Source: Rhodospirillaceae bacterium
GTDB taxonomy: Bacteria > Pseudomonadota > Alphaproteobacteria > GCA-2731375
DNA length: 37,701 bases
Direction: 5' to 3'
Assembly: GCA_018667855.1 (NCBI GenBank)
Contig: JABIRL010000120.1
Span: forward strand, 1-37,701
Positions 1 through 8,899 of this stretch are shown here, piece by piece. Under the pieces are notes generated by a model. That model was not told the DNA's origin. It searched no databases and saw only the letters and a list, made by a program, of their open reading frames with translations. Every line of letters begins with the position of its first letter. Positions within the stretch are counted from its first letter, which is position 1. Made by a program: the position numbers and the translations under genes.

Positions 1-824
1 CGCAACACCGTGACGTACTCCAGCCGGACCCAATCGACAAAGGGTTGAATGCGCGCCTCGCCATCGGTAACGGAGGAAATGATGCCGACTGGCAAGCCCG
101 GCGGAAAGACCCCCGCATGTCCCGATGTGACCACCCGGTCGCCGGGATTGACCTTGGCGTTGGCGGGCAGGAAAGTCAGGCGCGGCCGGGACGAATTATC
201 GCCGGCCAAAACAGCCCGATGGCGGGAATGTTCCACCACGACCGGCACGCGGGAATTCAAATCAGTCAACAACAATAGTCGCGAAGATCTTTGTCCGACC
301 TCGACCACCCGGCCGGCCAGGCCCAGGCCCGTGGTCACCGCCTGACCGGGCTCCACGCCATCACGCCGGCCCGCATTCAGCAGCGCTGATTGTACGAACA
401 GGCCGCCCGTATCACCGATTACCCGGGCGGAAACAAACATCGGCGCCGGATCATGGGCAGGGTCCAGCAAGGCGCGCAGATTGGCGTTTTCCTGTTCCAG
501 GTTGCGTGCGATGGTCTGCCATTTGGTCAGCCGCACCACCTGTTCGCGCAGGTCCTGGTTCTGGCGATTGGTGTTCCAGAAATATTCGATTTCGGAAATC
601 GCATGCCGGGCGGAACTAACCGGGGCGCTCAGAACTTCCAACAACGGAGCGATAGCTTCAACCGCCATGACGCGAAGCTGGCGAATGGCATCGTCGTGGG
701 TTTTCCCCAACACCAGCAGGGCCACGGCCGCGGACATCAGCAATAGCAGGCCAAAGCGTTGCGCCACCCCGCGCGCCGGTGCGGCAACCTTTGACAACGT
801 TGATAATCTTGGCCCTTTCGCCAC
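1..824 (-). CDS. mreC: Rod shape-determining protein MreC, C-terminus cut by the window edge
   Basis: MreC is a bitopic inner-membrane protein that links MreB filaments to the periplasmic wall-elongation machinery. Read from a GTG at 824, preceded by AGGAAGG, the frame stays open for 274 codons to the window edge. Residues 1-23 are basic and cytoplasmic, about 24-40 form one membrane helix (GLLLLMSAAVALLVLG), and about 65-105 form a Gln/Glu/Leu-rich coiled coil. The beta-rich MreC core follows, with segments such as VIGDTGGLFVQSALLNAG and PGDRVVTSGHAGVFPPG. Only the last few dozen residues should be missing. It lies downstream of mreB on the same strand, the usual mreBC order. An ATG at 849 opens a different, short frame and is not the start. 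The family call is firm; the GTG start is less so. Confidence 0.9.
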   Translation of the reverse strand, partial: MAKGPRLSTLSKVAAPARGVAQRFGLLLLMSAAVALLVLGKTHDDAIRQLRVMAVEAIAPLLEVLSAPVSSARHAISEIEYFWNTNRQNQDLREQVVRLTKWQTIARNLEQENANLRALLDPAHDPAPMFVSARVIGDTGGLFVQSALLNAGRRDGVEPGQAVTTGLGLAGRVVEVGQRSSRLLLLTDLNSRVPVVVEHSRHRAVLAGDNSSRPRLTFLPANAKVNPGDRVVTSGHAGVFPPGLPVGIISSVTDGEARIQPFVDWVRLEYVTVL

Positions 825-930
825 TGCCCTTCCTGCTCGTCTCGCTCATCCGGCCGCGAATTCATGCGCTGCCGGAGAGGCACCAAACCAGAGCGCATTT
901 CAACATAATGCGCTTCGAGTCTTTCTGATG

Positions 931-948
931 GAGCAATTGAAAATTGCT

Positions 949-949
<1 letters not shown>
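931..949. other. Perfect 8-bp hairpin between mreB and mreC
   Basis: GAGCAATT (931-938) and AATTGCTC (942-949) form a perfect inverted repeat with a 3-nt loop. The right arm touches the last base of the mreB stop codon (949-951). No T-run follows on the minus strand, so it is not a classical terminator. It could be an mRNA processing or stability element that changes the MreB:MreC ratio; that role is inference. Confidence 0.5.
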
Positions 950-1995
<1,046 letters not shown>

Positions 1996-2395
1996 TTAAT
2001 TCCGCCTCCGGTCCAATAGACCCAAATCGTCATTAAAACACATTCAACTTAACGTCTTAACCGAATCCCGTTAACCAACTGTTAAGCTTAACCTATCCGG
2101 CTCTAATGAATTGCGCGGCTCAGAGAATGCCGCAACACACCCATAAGCGTAAATTCGGGCAATATTGTGGCAACGGATACGAACAACTGCCAAACGCCGA
2201 TCACGGAATTTGCAAAACGGGCATTATCACCCGATTCCAAATAGTTATTACGACTAATTCGACCTTTCCCGCAAGAGGAATATAAAAAAACCAACACGGT
2301 TTTCACAGGATGAGGTAGAAAATCACTTGATATATCGTGAGCCCGGCCCGACCGAAAGACGTCGCGGCCGCGGATGCTTTAAAGGAGTGTAGCAC
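1996..2395. other. 400-bp AT-rich divergent intergenic region between mreB and the serine hydrolase
   Basis: No convincing gene is seen. The region must hold the mreB promoter (minus strand) and the promoter of the hydrolase at 2396. It contains a cluster of TTAA half-sites between 2049 and 2093, described separately. A 67-codon minus-strand frame at 2103-2306 lacks a ribosome-binding site and recognisable features. Confidence 0.7.
2071..2085 (-). promoter_or_regulatory. CtrA-type box TTAA-N7-TTAA upstream of mreB, beside a GANTC site
   Basis: On the minus strand the sequence reads TTAACAGTTGGTTAAC, which matches the alphaproteobacterial CtrA consensus TTAA-N7-TTAAC exactly. It ends about 75 nt upstream of the mreB GTG. 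Further TTAA(C) half-sites lie at 2049-2053, 2057-2061 and 2088-2092. A GAATC (GANTC, the CcrM methylation target) lies between half-sites at 2063-2067. The match is seen directly; binding by CtrA is inference. Confidence 0.5.
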
Positions 2396-3682
2396 ATGCA
2401 GTTGGGAACACCGGAATCCGTGGGTCTGTCGGCGCAACGGTTGGAGAAAATGACAGCCTGGATGGAGCGGCAGGTCACCTCAAACCGTTTGGCGGGATTG
2501 TCCGCCATGATCCATCGGCGCGGCCAGAACGCCTATTTCAACTGCACCGGTCAGATGGATAGGGAGGCCGGCAAGCCGCTGGCCGAGGACACCATCTTTC
2601 GCATTTATTCCATGAGCAAGCCGATCACGGCGGTGGCGGCGATGATCTGTTATGAAGAGGGCCATTTTCAGCTGGATGACCCGATCGCCAAGTTCCTGCC
2701 CGAATTCACCGAGATGCAGGTTTGGGACGGCACGCCGGATGTTCTTAATACGGTGCCGGCGGAGGGCTATATCACCGTCCGCCACCTGATGACCCACACC
2801 GCCGGCTTCTCCTATGAATTCATGGAGGCGACCCCGGTGGAGGCGTTCTACCGGGAGCACAAGATTAGCTTTAACCCGGGCCGGCAGACCGAAGGCGGCA
2901 ATGATCTGGCCGCCATCACCTCTCGTCTGGCCACGGCACCCCTGGTGCGCCAACCGGGCAGCGGCTGGGGCTATTCGGTTTCCATCGACGTGCTGGGCCG
3001 CCTTGTCGAAGTATGGTCCGGCCAGACCCTGGACCGGTTTTTCGAGGAACGGATCTTCCAGCCCCTGGGCATGACCGATACGGCATTTTCCGTGGCGGCG
3101 GATAAGGTGGATCGTTTCGCCGCCTGTTACGAGCCCACCAGCGGCGGCGGCCTGGGCGGCATCGGCAGCCAGGACATGGGCATCCGCAAGGGCGAGGGCA
3201 TCGGCCTGAAACTGGCTGACGCGCCGGCGGACAGCAAATATCTGCAACATCCCGACACCTTCTCGGGCGGCGGCGGCCTGACCGGCACCATCGGCGACTA
3301 TGGCCGCTTTTGCCAGATGCTGCTGCAAAAGGGAGAGCTGGACGGCAACCGCATCCTGGGCAGCAAGACGGTTGAGTTCATGTCGGTCAATCACCTGCCC
3401 GAAAACAAAGACATGGCCGCCATGGGACAGCCCGTGTGGAGCGAATCCAGCTCCGAAGGGATCGGCTACGGCCTCGGTATGGCCGTGGTGATCGACGCAG
3501 CCACGACGCAGCTGATCCGCTCCACCGGCGAATATTTCTGGGGCGGCGCCGCCTCCACCGCCTTCTGGATCGACCCGGCCGAGGACCTGTTCGTCGTCTT
3601 CATGACCCAGTTGCTGCCCTCGTCCTTTTACCCTCTCCGTTCCGAACTGCGGGTTGCGACGTATCAGGCGCTGGTGGACTGA
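2396..3682 (+). CDS. Serine hydrolase of the class C beta-lactamase/esterase family
   Basis: The 428-residue protein belongs to the PF00144 family, which includes esterases, D-aminopeptidases and beta-lactamase-like enzymes with a Ser-Lys-Tyr centre. The nucleophile motif SMSK is at residues 72-75, followed by the family signature DDPIAKFLPEF. The Tyr motif appears as GWGYSVS, and WGGAAST followed by FWIDP marks the third active-site element near the C-terminus. No signal peptide is seen, so the enzyme is probably cytoplasmic and more likely an esterase than a true beta-lactamase. The start is set by AAGGAG 8 nt before the ATG. It is a single gene convergent with the amidase, with stops 6 nt apart. 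The substrate cannot be read from the sequence. Confidence 0.9.
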   Translation: MQLGTPESVGLSAQRLEKMTAWMERQVTSNRLAGLSAMIHRRGQNAYFNCTGQMDREAGKPLAEDTIFRIYSMSKPITAVAAMICYEEGHFQLDDPIAKFLPEFTEMQVWDGTPDVLNTVPAEGYITVRHLMTHTAGFSYEFMEATPVEAFYREHKISFNPGRQTEGGNDLAAITSRLATAPLVRQPGSGWGYSVSIDVLGRLVEVWSGQTLDRFFEERIFQPLGMTDTAFSVAADKVDRFAACYEPTSGGGLGGIGSQDMGIRKGEGIGLKLADAPADSKYLQHPDTFSGGGGLTGTIGDYGRFCQMLLQKGELDGNRILGSKTVEFMSVNHLPENKDMAAMGQPVWSESSSEGIGYGLGMAVVIDAATTQLIRSTGEYFWGGAASTAFWIDPAEDLFVVFMTQLLPSSFYPLRSELRVATYQALVD

Positions 3683-3688
3683 ATTCGA

Positions 3689-5140
3689 CTAGTCCTCGAA
3701 CCCCGGCGGCGGCGTGAAGCCGCCGAATTCCCGGGCCATCAAATGGCTGAAATGGATGGTGTTGTAGTCGTCGAATTCGGCCCCCACCGCTTGCAGGCCG
3801 ATGGGCAGGCCGTCGGCGCCCGGCCCGGTGGGGAACACGGTTGAGGGCAGATAGCTGACCGTTGTCAGGCCGGCCCAATACAATTGCTGGAAATATTCCT
3901 GGCTCTGATTGTCCACCGTTATGCGCCGTTTCCGAATATCGCTTTGATCCTGGGGAAAAGCCGTTGTCGCCGTTTGCGGGCAGATCAGAATATCCCAGTC
4001 GTCGAAGAACCGCCGCCAGGAAAGGCGCAGGCCTTCACGTTGGTTGTTCCAGTTGAGCCAGTCCTTGTGATGCTGGACGCCGGCGCGGGCCAAGACCGCG
4101 CTATTGGAAAAATCGTCCGCCGCCAGGCTTTCGGCATGTTTCTGAAGTTGGGCGAATTCTTCGTCGGGCAGGCGCGCCGTCATGATGCCGTTCAACATGT
4201 AGGCATAGGCCTGGCGCGAGGTATCAATGTCGAAATCCGGCCGGGCGGTATCGGAAACCTTCGCGCCCAGTCGGCTTAGCTGATCGCCCAGGGACTGGAC
4301 CCGGCCGGATATATCCGTGCTGACCGGGGCCGCCTCGTCATCGGGCCAGATGGCGACGCGATAGTCGGAGAGGGATGTTTTCTCCGGCCGGGGCAAATCC
4401 AGCTTCCAGCCCGGCGCATTTAGCGGATTGGCGCCGGCGACGATGTCCATCGCCAGAGATAGATCCTGGGCGCTGCGCGCCAGGGGTCCGACCACGGCGA
4501 TATCGGGCGGGGCCAGCGAACCCGGCAGGGCATGGCCCTGGGTCGGGACGATGCCCCAGGTGGGCTTGTGGCCATAGACGCCGCAAAAATGCGCCGGGTT
4601 GCGGATCGAACCACCGATGTCGGAGCCGCTGTCCAGGCCACAAAACCCCGCCGCCAGGGATGCGGCCGAGCCGCCCGAGGATCCCCCCGGCGTCCGGGTG
4701 CCATCCCACGGATTGTTGGTGGTGCCGTAAACCTCGTTATAGCTTTGAAAATCCGCCAGGTTGATGGGCACATTGGTCTTGCCCAGAAAATGCGCGCCGG
4801 CGCCCTTGAACCGTTTCACCACCTCCGAGTCTTCTGCCGCCAGATTGTCATGCAGCTCCGGCCGGCCCCAGGTGGTGGGCAGTCCGGCGATGTTATAGGA
4901 CTCCTTGATGGTCATGGGCACTCCGTGCAGGGCCCCCAGGGATTGGCCGGCCGCCTGGGCCTGGTCGGCGGCATCTGCGGCCCCGCGCGCGCGATCGAAG
5001 TCGCGCACCGGCACCGCGTTCACCGGCCCGTCCAGACGCTCGATCCGGTCAATGTAATAGTCGGTCAATTCCCGGGCGCTGATCTCTTTGTCGCGAATTT
5101 TTTGCGCCAGCGCGCCGGCGGATTCGAATGCCAATGTCAT
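3689..5140 (-). CDS. Amidase, amidase-signature family
   Basis: This 483-residue amidase-signature hydrolase would cleave amide bonds with a Ser-cisSer-Lys triad. The catalytic Lys is K79 in TIKESYN. The cis-Ser lies in GGSSGGSAA (about S154/S155) and the nucleophile is S178 in GSDIGGSIRNP. All three are intact and correctly ordered. The length fits secondary amidases rather than GatA, and no gatB or gatC is nearby, so a role in tRNA amidation is unlikely. The start ATG has AGAGGCAGG just upstream. It is divergent from the acyl-CoA dehydrogenase at 5300. The substrate is unknown. Confidence 0.92.
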   Translation of the reverse strand: MTLAFESAGALAQKIRDKEISARELTDYYIDRIERLDGPVNAVPVRDFDRARGAADAADQAQAAGQSLGALHGVPMTIKESYNIAGLPTTWGRPELHDNLAAEDSEVVKRFKGAGAHFLGKTNVPINLADFQSYNEVYGTTNNPWDGTRTPGGSSGGSAASLAAGFCGLDSGSDIGGSIRNPAHFCGVYGHKPTWGIVPTQGHALPGSLAPPDIAVVGPLARSAQDLSLAMDIVAGANPLNAPGWKLDLPRPEKTSLSDYRVAIWPDDEAAPVSTDISGRVQSLGDQLSRLGAKVSDTARPDFDIDTSRQAYAYMLNGIMTARLPDEEFAQLQKHAESLAADDFSNSAVLARAGVQHHKDWLNWNNQREGLRLSWRRFFDDWDILICPQTATTAFPQDQSDIRKRRITVDNQSQEYFQQLYWAGLTTVSYLPSTVFPTGPGADGLPIGLQAVGAEFDDYNTIHFSHLMAREFGGFTPPPGFED

Positions 5141-5259
5141 GTCCTGCCTCTCCCCTGCCGTATGGATTTTACCCAGTGTGGAGCGAACGGGCCGGGTCGG
5201 TCAATCGTGTCAATTTCGGGCCACGCTTCGCCTCGGCCAAGATCTGCTTTAAGATGATC

Positions 5260-5272
5260 GGTTCGCGGAACC
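5260..5272. promoter_or_regulatory. Short palindrome GGTTC-GCG-GAACC ahead of the acyl-CoA dehydrogenase
   Basis: A perfect 5-3-5 palindrome lies 28 nt upstream of the ATG at 5300, in the divergent amidase/dehydrogenase intergenic region. Its position would suit an operator. No cognate regulator is adjacent, and a palindrome of this size can occur by chance. Confidence 0.22.
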
Positions 5273-5299
5273 AAATTTAGCAATAAAGGGCGGAGACAC

Positions 5300-6547
5300 A
5301 TGTCGGGACAGGATCAGGAACTATTCAATTTAGCCATGTCGGAAGAGGCGCAGCCGCTGTTGTATGCGGTGAAGAAGCACATCACCGAGAACGTGGACCC
5401 CATCACCGAGGAGTTTTTCGAGCTGAACAAGGGCAAGGCGGACCGCTGGGTCTGGCATCCCCGGCAGATGGAATTGCTCGACGGGGCCAAGGCCAAGGCT
5501 AAGGAATCCGGGTTGTGGAATTTCTTCCTGCCCGATGCGGAAACCGGCGAGGGGCTGACCAATCTGGACTATGCCTATATCGCCACGGAACTGGGCAAGA
5601 ACCCCTTGGCCTCGGAAAGCCTCAATTGTTCCGCCCCCGATACGGGAAATATGGAGGTGCTGGAGCGTGTCGGCACGCCGGAGCAAAAGGATAAATGGCT
5701 GACGCCCTTGCTGAATGGGGAGATCCGCTCCGCCTTCGCCATGACGGAGCCGGCGGTGGCCTCATCGGACGCCAAGAACGTCTCCACCACCGCCGTGCTG
5801 GAGAATGGCGAATGGGTCATCAATGGCGAGAAATATTATATCTCCGGCGCCGGCGACCCGCGCTGCAAGATCATGATCGTCATGGTCAAGACCTCTCCCA
5901 ATGCCCCGCCCTCGAAACAGCAGTCACAGATCCTGGTGCCCATCGACACCCCCGGCGTCGATATCGCCGAGGCCATGCAGTTTTTCGGCGAGGACAGCGC
6001 CCCCCACGGCCATATGCGCATCCGCTTCGACAACGTCCGCGTGCCGGAAGAAAACATGCTGCTGGGCGAGGGCCGGGGGTTTGAGATCTCCCAGATCCGC
6101 CTGGGCCCGGGCCGCATTCACCATTGCATGCGTTCCATCGGCCAGGCGGAGGTCGCGCTGGAGCTGATGGTCAAGCGTTCCGGCGGCCGGGAAGCGTTCG
6201 GGCGGCCGATCCTGCGCCTGGGCAAGAACCTGGAAGTGATCGCCCGCGCCCGGATCGAGATTGATGCCTGCCGCCTGATGGTCCTCCAAGCCGCCAAAGC
6301 CATGGATGTCATGGGCAACCGGGAGGCCCGCGTCTACGTCTCCGCCGTCAAGGCCATGGTGCCCGAAAAAGTCTGCCTGATCATCGACCAGGCCATCCAG
6401 ATGCACGGCGCCACCGGTGTCAGCCAATGGACGCCCCTGACCACCATGTACATCCACCAGCGGGTCCTCCGCCTGGCCGACGGCCCCGACGAAGTCCACC
6501 ACATGGTCGTCGGCCGCAACGAAGCGCAAAAACACGTGGCGTGGTAG
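5300..6547 (+). CDS. Acyl-CoA dehydrogenase (ACAD10/11-like)
   Basis: This FAD-dependent dehydrogenase would introduce an alpha,beta double bond into an acyl-CoA. The 415 residues show the ACAD order: a helical N-terminal domain, a middle beta domain with FAMTEPAVASSDAKN (the FAD/substrate loop) and NGEKYYISGAGDPRC, and a C-terminal helical domain with GRPILRLGKNLEV and QMHGATGVSQWTPL. The WVWHPRQMELL and LGPGRIHHCMR segments resemble the ACAD10/11 branch, known for long-chain or modified acyl-CoAs. GGAG lies 6 nt before the ATG. It is a single gene divergent from the amidase, with no other beta-oxidation gene next to it, so the substrate is open. Confidence 0.93.
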   Translation: MSGQDQELFNLAMSEEAQPLLYAVKKHITENVDPITEEFFELNKGKADRWVWHPRQMELLDGAKAKAKESGLWNFFLPDAETGEGLTNLDYAYIATELGKNPLASESLNCSAPDTGNMEVLERVGTPEQKDKWLTPLLNGEIRSAFAMTEPAVASSDAKNVSTTAVLENGEWVINGEKYYISGAGDPRCKIMIVMVKTSPNAPPSKQQSQILVPIDTPGVDIAEAMQFFGEDSAPHGHMRIRFDNVRVPEENMLLGEGRGFEISQIRLGPGRIHHCMRSIGQAEVALELMVKRSGGREAFGRPILRLGKNLEVIARARIEIDACRLMVLQAAKAMDVMGNREARVYVSAVKAMVPEKVCLIIDQAIQMHGATGVSQWTPLTTMYIHQRVLRLADGPDEVHHMVVGRNEAQKHVAW

Positions 6548-6550
6548 GGG

Positions 6551-6646
6551 GGCGATAGCAGGCGATAGAATTAGGGTGACATGACCGCTTTGCCCCGGCA
6601 AACGAAGTGGGAAAGAGCGGATCGTGTCACCTTCGTTCGCTATCAG
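6551..6646. repeat. REP-like imperfect hairpin downstream of the acyl-CoA dehydrogenase
   Basis: The arms GGTGACATGACCGCT (6575-6589) and AGCGGATCGTGTCACC (6616-6631) pair with one bulge and one mismatch around a 26-nt loop. Outer segments GATAGC and GCTATC add pairing. GGCGATAG is repeated at 6551 and 6561. The left arm and its flank, AATTAGGGTGACA, resemble AATTACGGTGACA in the right terminal repeat of the following islet, so they may belong to one repeat family. It could also act as a terminator for the dehydrogenase. Confidence 0.5.
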
Positions 6647-6679
6647 AGGATTGTGTAAGCGTCGATTATCTGAGCGTAT

Positions 6680-6699
6680 TTAGTAAACCGTCACCGTAA
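6680..6699 (+). repeat. Left inverted repeat of the DUF4393 islet
   Basis: TTAGTAAACCGTCACCGTAA here is the reverse complement, with one mismatch, of the 20 bases at 7712-7731. The pair flanks the AT-rich DUF4393 gene with TTAGTAAAC at both outer ends. No clear target-site duplication was found outside the pair. Confidence 0.75.
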
Positions 6700-6717
6700 C
6701 CTGGTCACCGTAACCTG
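6690..6717 (+). repeat. Tandem duplication of a 14-bp unit overlapping the left inverted repeat
   Basis: GTCACCGTAACCTG occurs twice head to tail (6690-6703 and 6704-6717). The first unit overlaps the inner half of the left inverted repeat; the second duplicates that half toward the gene. Such iterated half-sites can be protein-binding sites or slippage products. Confidence 0.8.
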
Positions 6718-6760
6718 AAAAAAATGCGATTCTCTACACCGCTTTAGGAGAGAAAATCAA

Positions 6761-7639
6761 ATGTCTGGCGATGAAGATACAGACACGCCTGATACTAATT
6801 CCAAAGCGTCAGAAGGGGCGGTTGAGGGGACAATAAAAGCAGCAACGGGCCTGGTTAAAGCCGTTCCAATTTATCAAGACGCTATCCAACCTGCTGCCAA
6901 GGAGCTAGGGCGCTCACTTGAAACTGTCACGAAGGCGGTGAATGTCGCACTGGCGCCAGTAACCGGACTAATTTGGGGTTACGAGAAGATTAAGGATTTT
7001 GTCGATAATCTGGTATCTGAAAAATTGCAGAACGTGCCAGAGGAAAATATCATAACACCACCACCTCACATTGCGGGCCCGGCCTTAGAATCCCTTCGCT
7101 ATTCTGGTAACATTGAAGAGCTTAGAGAGATGTATGCGAACTTGATTGCATCTTCGATGGATAAAAATACAACTAACGATGTGCATCCAGCATATAACGA
7201 AATAATAAAACAAATAACATCGAAAGAGGCATTATTATTATCGGCTTTTAAAACTAACATTCAACTTCCAATAATTACTGTAGTTGACCAAGATAATTCT
7301 GGGGATGACAATTTATTTCCTTGCACATATTTCACTAACCTTCCTGAAATGCTCGGTCTGGATAATAATGATATGGTTCCAACTTTTATCGATAACATGA
7401 TTCGTTTAGGAGTTTTAGAAGTTCCACATGACGCCATAGCAACGAATGCAGAGTCGATTTACGAGGAATTAGAGAACCATCCGTTCATAGTTGAATTGCG
7501 AAATTCTATTGATGCTACCGATGGTCGACAATCCAATATAGTGAAGAAGACAGCGTTAATTACAAGTTTAGGCAAAAATTTCGTACAAACATGCGTTCAA
7601 GATCACAGGGAAATTGGTTCGCCCAACAAGTCCGAATAA
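6761..7639 (+). CDS. DUF4393 (Abi-alpha) family protein, candidate phage-defence gene
   Basis: The 292-residue protein matches the DUF4393 family, which I recall Pfam naming Abi-alpha after abortive-infection proteins. Family features are the block IYQDAIQPAAKELGRSLETV (residues 37-56), a hydrophobic stretch NVALAPVTGLIWGY (61-74), the turn IITPPPHIAGPALESLRYSG (97-116) and LREMYANLIASSMD (121-134). There is no signal peptide or catalytic motif. The ATG follows AGGAGAG at normal spacing. Base use is much more AT-rich than its neighbours, with many ATA, TTA and AAT codons, and it is flanked by 20-bp inverted repeats. These point to recent horizontal transfer. The family call is fairly firm; a defence role is inferred from family and context. 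Confidence 0.85.
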   Translation: MSGDEDTDTPDTNSKASEGAVEGTIKAATGLVKAVPIYQDAIQPAAKELGRSLETVTKAVNVALAPVTGLIWGYEKIKDFVDNLVSEKLQNVPEENIITPPPHIAGPALESLRYSGNIEELREMYANLIASSMDKNTTNDVHPAYNEIIKQITSKEALLLSAFKTNIQLPIITVVDQDNSGDDNLFPCTYFTNLPEMLGLDNNDMVPTFIDNMIRLGVLEVPHDAIATNAESIYEELENHPFIVELRNSIDATDGRQSNIVKKTALITSLGKNFVQTCVQDHREIGSPNKSE

Positions 7640-7711
7640 TTTGGCTCGACGGTCAGTAGCAATACGACCTAGCCGCCTCCAAATAATTTTCTCTCTTCAC
7701 AATTACGTCAA

Positions 7712-7731
7712 TTACGGTGACAGTTTACTAA
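7712..7731 (-). repeat. Right inverted repeat of the DUF4393 islet
   Basis: TTACGGTGACAGTTTACTAA pairs with 6680-6699 at 19 of 20 positions, 73 nt after the DUF4393 stop and 21 nt before the stop of the next gene. Both outer ends read TTAGTAAAC when viewed inward. They could be terminal repeats of a small non-autonomous element or REP-type palindromes mobilised in trans. Confidence 0.75.
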
Positions 7732-7752
7732 TTATTCAAGCAAACACCGACC

Positions 7753-8727
7753 TCAATAAGCGCCTTGCCGCTCGAAAAATTGGCGCGGGACGTCGATCAG
7801 CATGGTGTCGATCTGTTGTTCGCTGACGCCGTTTTCGCGCAGCGCGGGTAGCACGTCGCGGCTGATGTGCAGATAGCTCCAATGGCTCATGGATGACGGC
7901 ACCTCGCCGGGGATCCAGTCCAGATAGCAGGACGCGTCATGGCTCAAGACCATGCGGTCGGCCAGGCCGCGGCGGCAGAGTTCGGCCACTACCTCGACGC
8001 GCTTTGCGGTGGGCTGATAATGGTCGATGCCGAAGCGGTCCATGCCGAGGATGCTGCCCCCATCGATCAGCTTCATGAGATAATCGATATCGTCGCTGTC
8101 GCCGCTGTGGCCGATCACAACGCGGGACAGATCGACGCCTTCGTCCTTGAAAATCGCCTGTTGTTCCAGGCCCCGTTCGGTCGCCGCGTGGGTGTGTGTG
8201 GTAATCGGCGCGCCGGTGCGGCGGTGGGCTTGCGCCACCGCGCGCAGCACCCGCTCCACGCCTTCCGTGACGCCGGGCAGGTCCGTGGCGCATTTCAGAA
8301 CGCCGGCCTTGATATTGGTATCGGCAATGCCCTGAGTGATGTCGCGGACGAACATCTCCACCATGGGGTCGCTGCCCCCTTCGCCGCTGCCGGGGATGCG
8401 GCGGCGGAAATAGAACGGCAGCACATCGAAGGTATACATCCCCGTGGCCACGATGATGTTCAGATCGATCTTGTCGGCGATGGTGGCGATGCGGGGGATG
8501 TAGCGGCCCAGCCCGATGGCGGTGGGATCGAGGATGGTATCGATGCCGGCCGCCTTCAACTCGCTCAGCCTCTCGATGGCATCGTTGACCCGGGTGTCTT
8601 CATCGCCCCATTCCTCGGGGTAGTTCTGCATGATCTCCGGCGAGAGCACGAAGACATGCTCGTGCATCAATACCCGGCCCAGGCCCGTGGCGTCCATGGC
8701 CCCGCGGGCCGTCTCGATCTTTGTCAT
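7753..8727 (-). CDS. Phosphotriesterase-family metal-dependent hydrolase (lactonase-like)
   Basis: This amidohydrolase-superfamily protein of the phosphotriesterase group would use a binuclear metal centre to hydrolyse lactones or phosphoesters. The first metal ligands are H22 and H24 in LMHEHVFVLS. The bridging Lys is probably the one in KAGVLKCATDLPG, and the later ligands lie in ITTHTHA, VVIGHSGD and LSHDASC, in family order. I chose the ATG at 8727 (324 residues) because the family starts shortly before the HxH motif. A longer frame to 8817 adds residues without homology and crosses the divergent promoter region. The ribosome-binding site is weak. Many family members are lactonases in practice; the substrate here is unknown. 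The divergent neighbour is a FIST sensory protein. Confidence 0.9.
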   Translation of the reverse strand: MTKIETARGAMDATGLGRVLMHEHVFVLSPEIMQNYPEEWGDEDTRVNDAIERLSELKAAGIDTILDPTAIGLGRYIPRIATIADKIDLNIIVATGMYTFDVLPFYFRRRIPGSGEGGSDPMVEMFVRDITQGIADTNIKAGVLKCATDLPGVTEGVERVLRAVAQAHRRTGAPITTHTHAATERGLEQQAIFKDEGVDLSRVVIGHSGDSDDIDYLMKLIDGGSILGMDRFGIDHYQPTAKRVEVVAELCRRGLADRMVLSHDASCYLDWIPGEVPSSMSHWSYLHISRDVLPALRENGVSEQQIDTMLIDVPRQFFERQGAY

Positions 8728-8899
8728 GTTGTGATCCCATATGGGGTGGAATACCCGTAGGGGAATCATAAATGGGGCGTGCGACGCTTTCAACCGGGGT
8801 GAATGGGGCGCCACCACCGCCTGGTTCGCCTTCCCCGGCCGAATGTGTTACCGATTTAGTGGAAGGCGACCGTCTAATTGGAAAACCTGGAGGCAGCAT

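Noticed and set aside
658..849. 63-codon minus-strand frame from an ATG at 849
   Set aside because: It is in a different frame from mreC and has no homology; the mreC frame starts at the GTG at 824 and contains the membrane helix.
2103..2306. 67-codon minus-strand frame in the mreB upstream region
   Set aside because: It has no ribosome-binding site or recognisable feature and lies in AT-rich promoter DNA.
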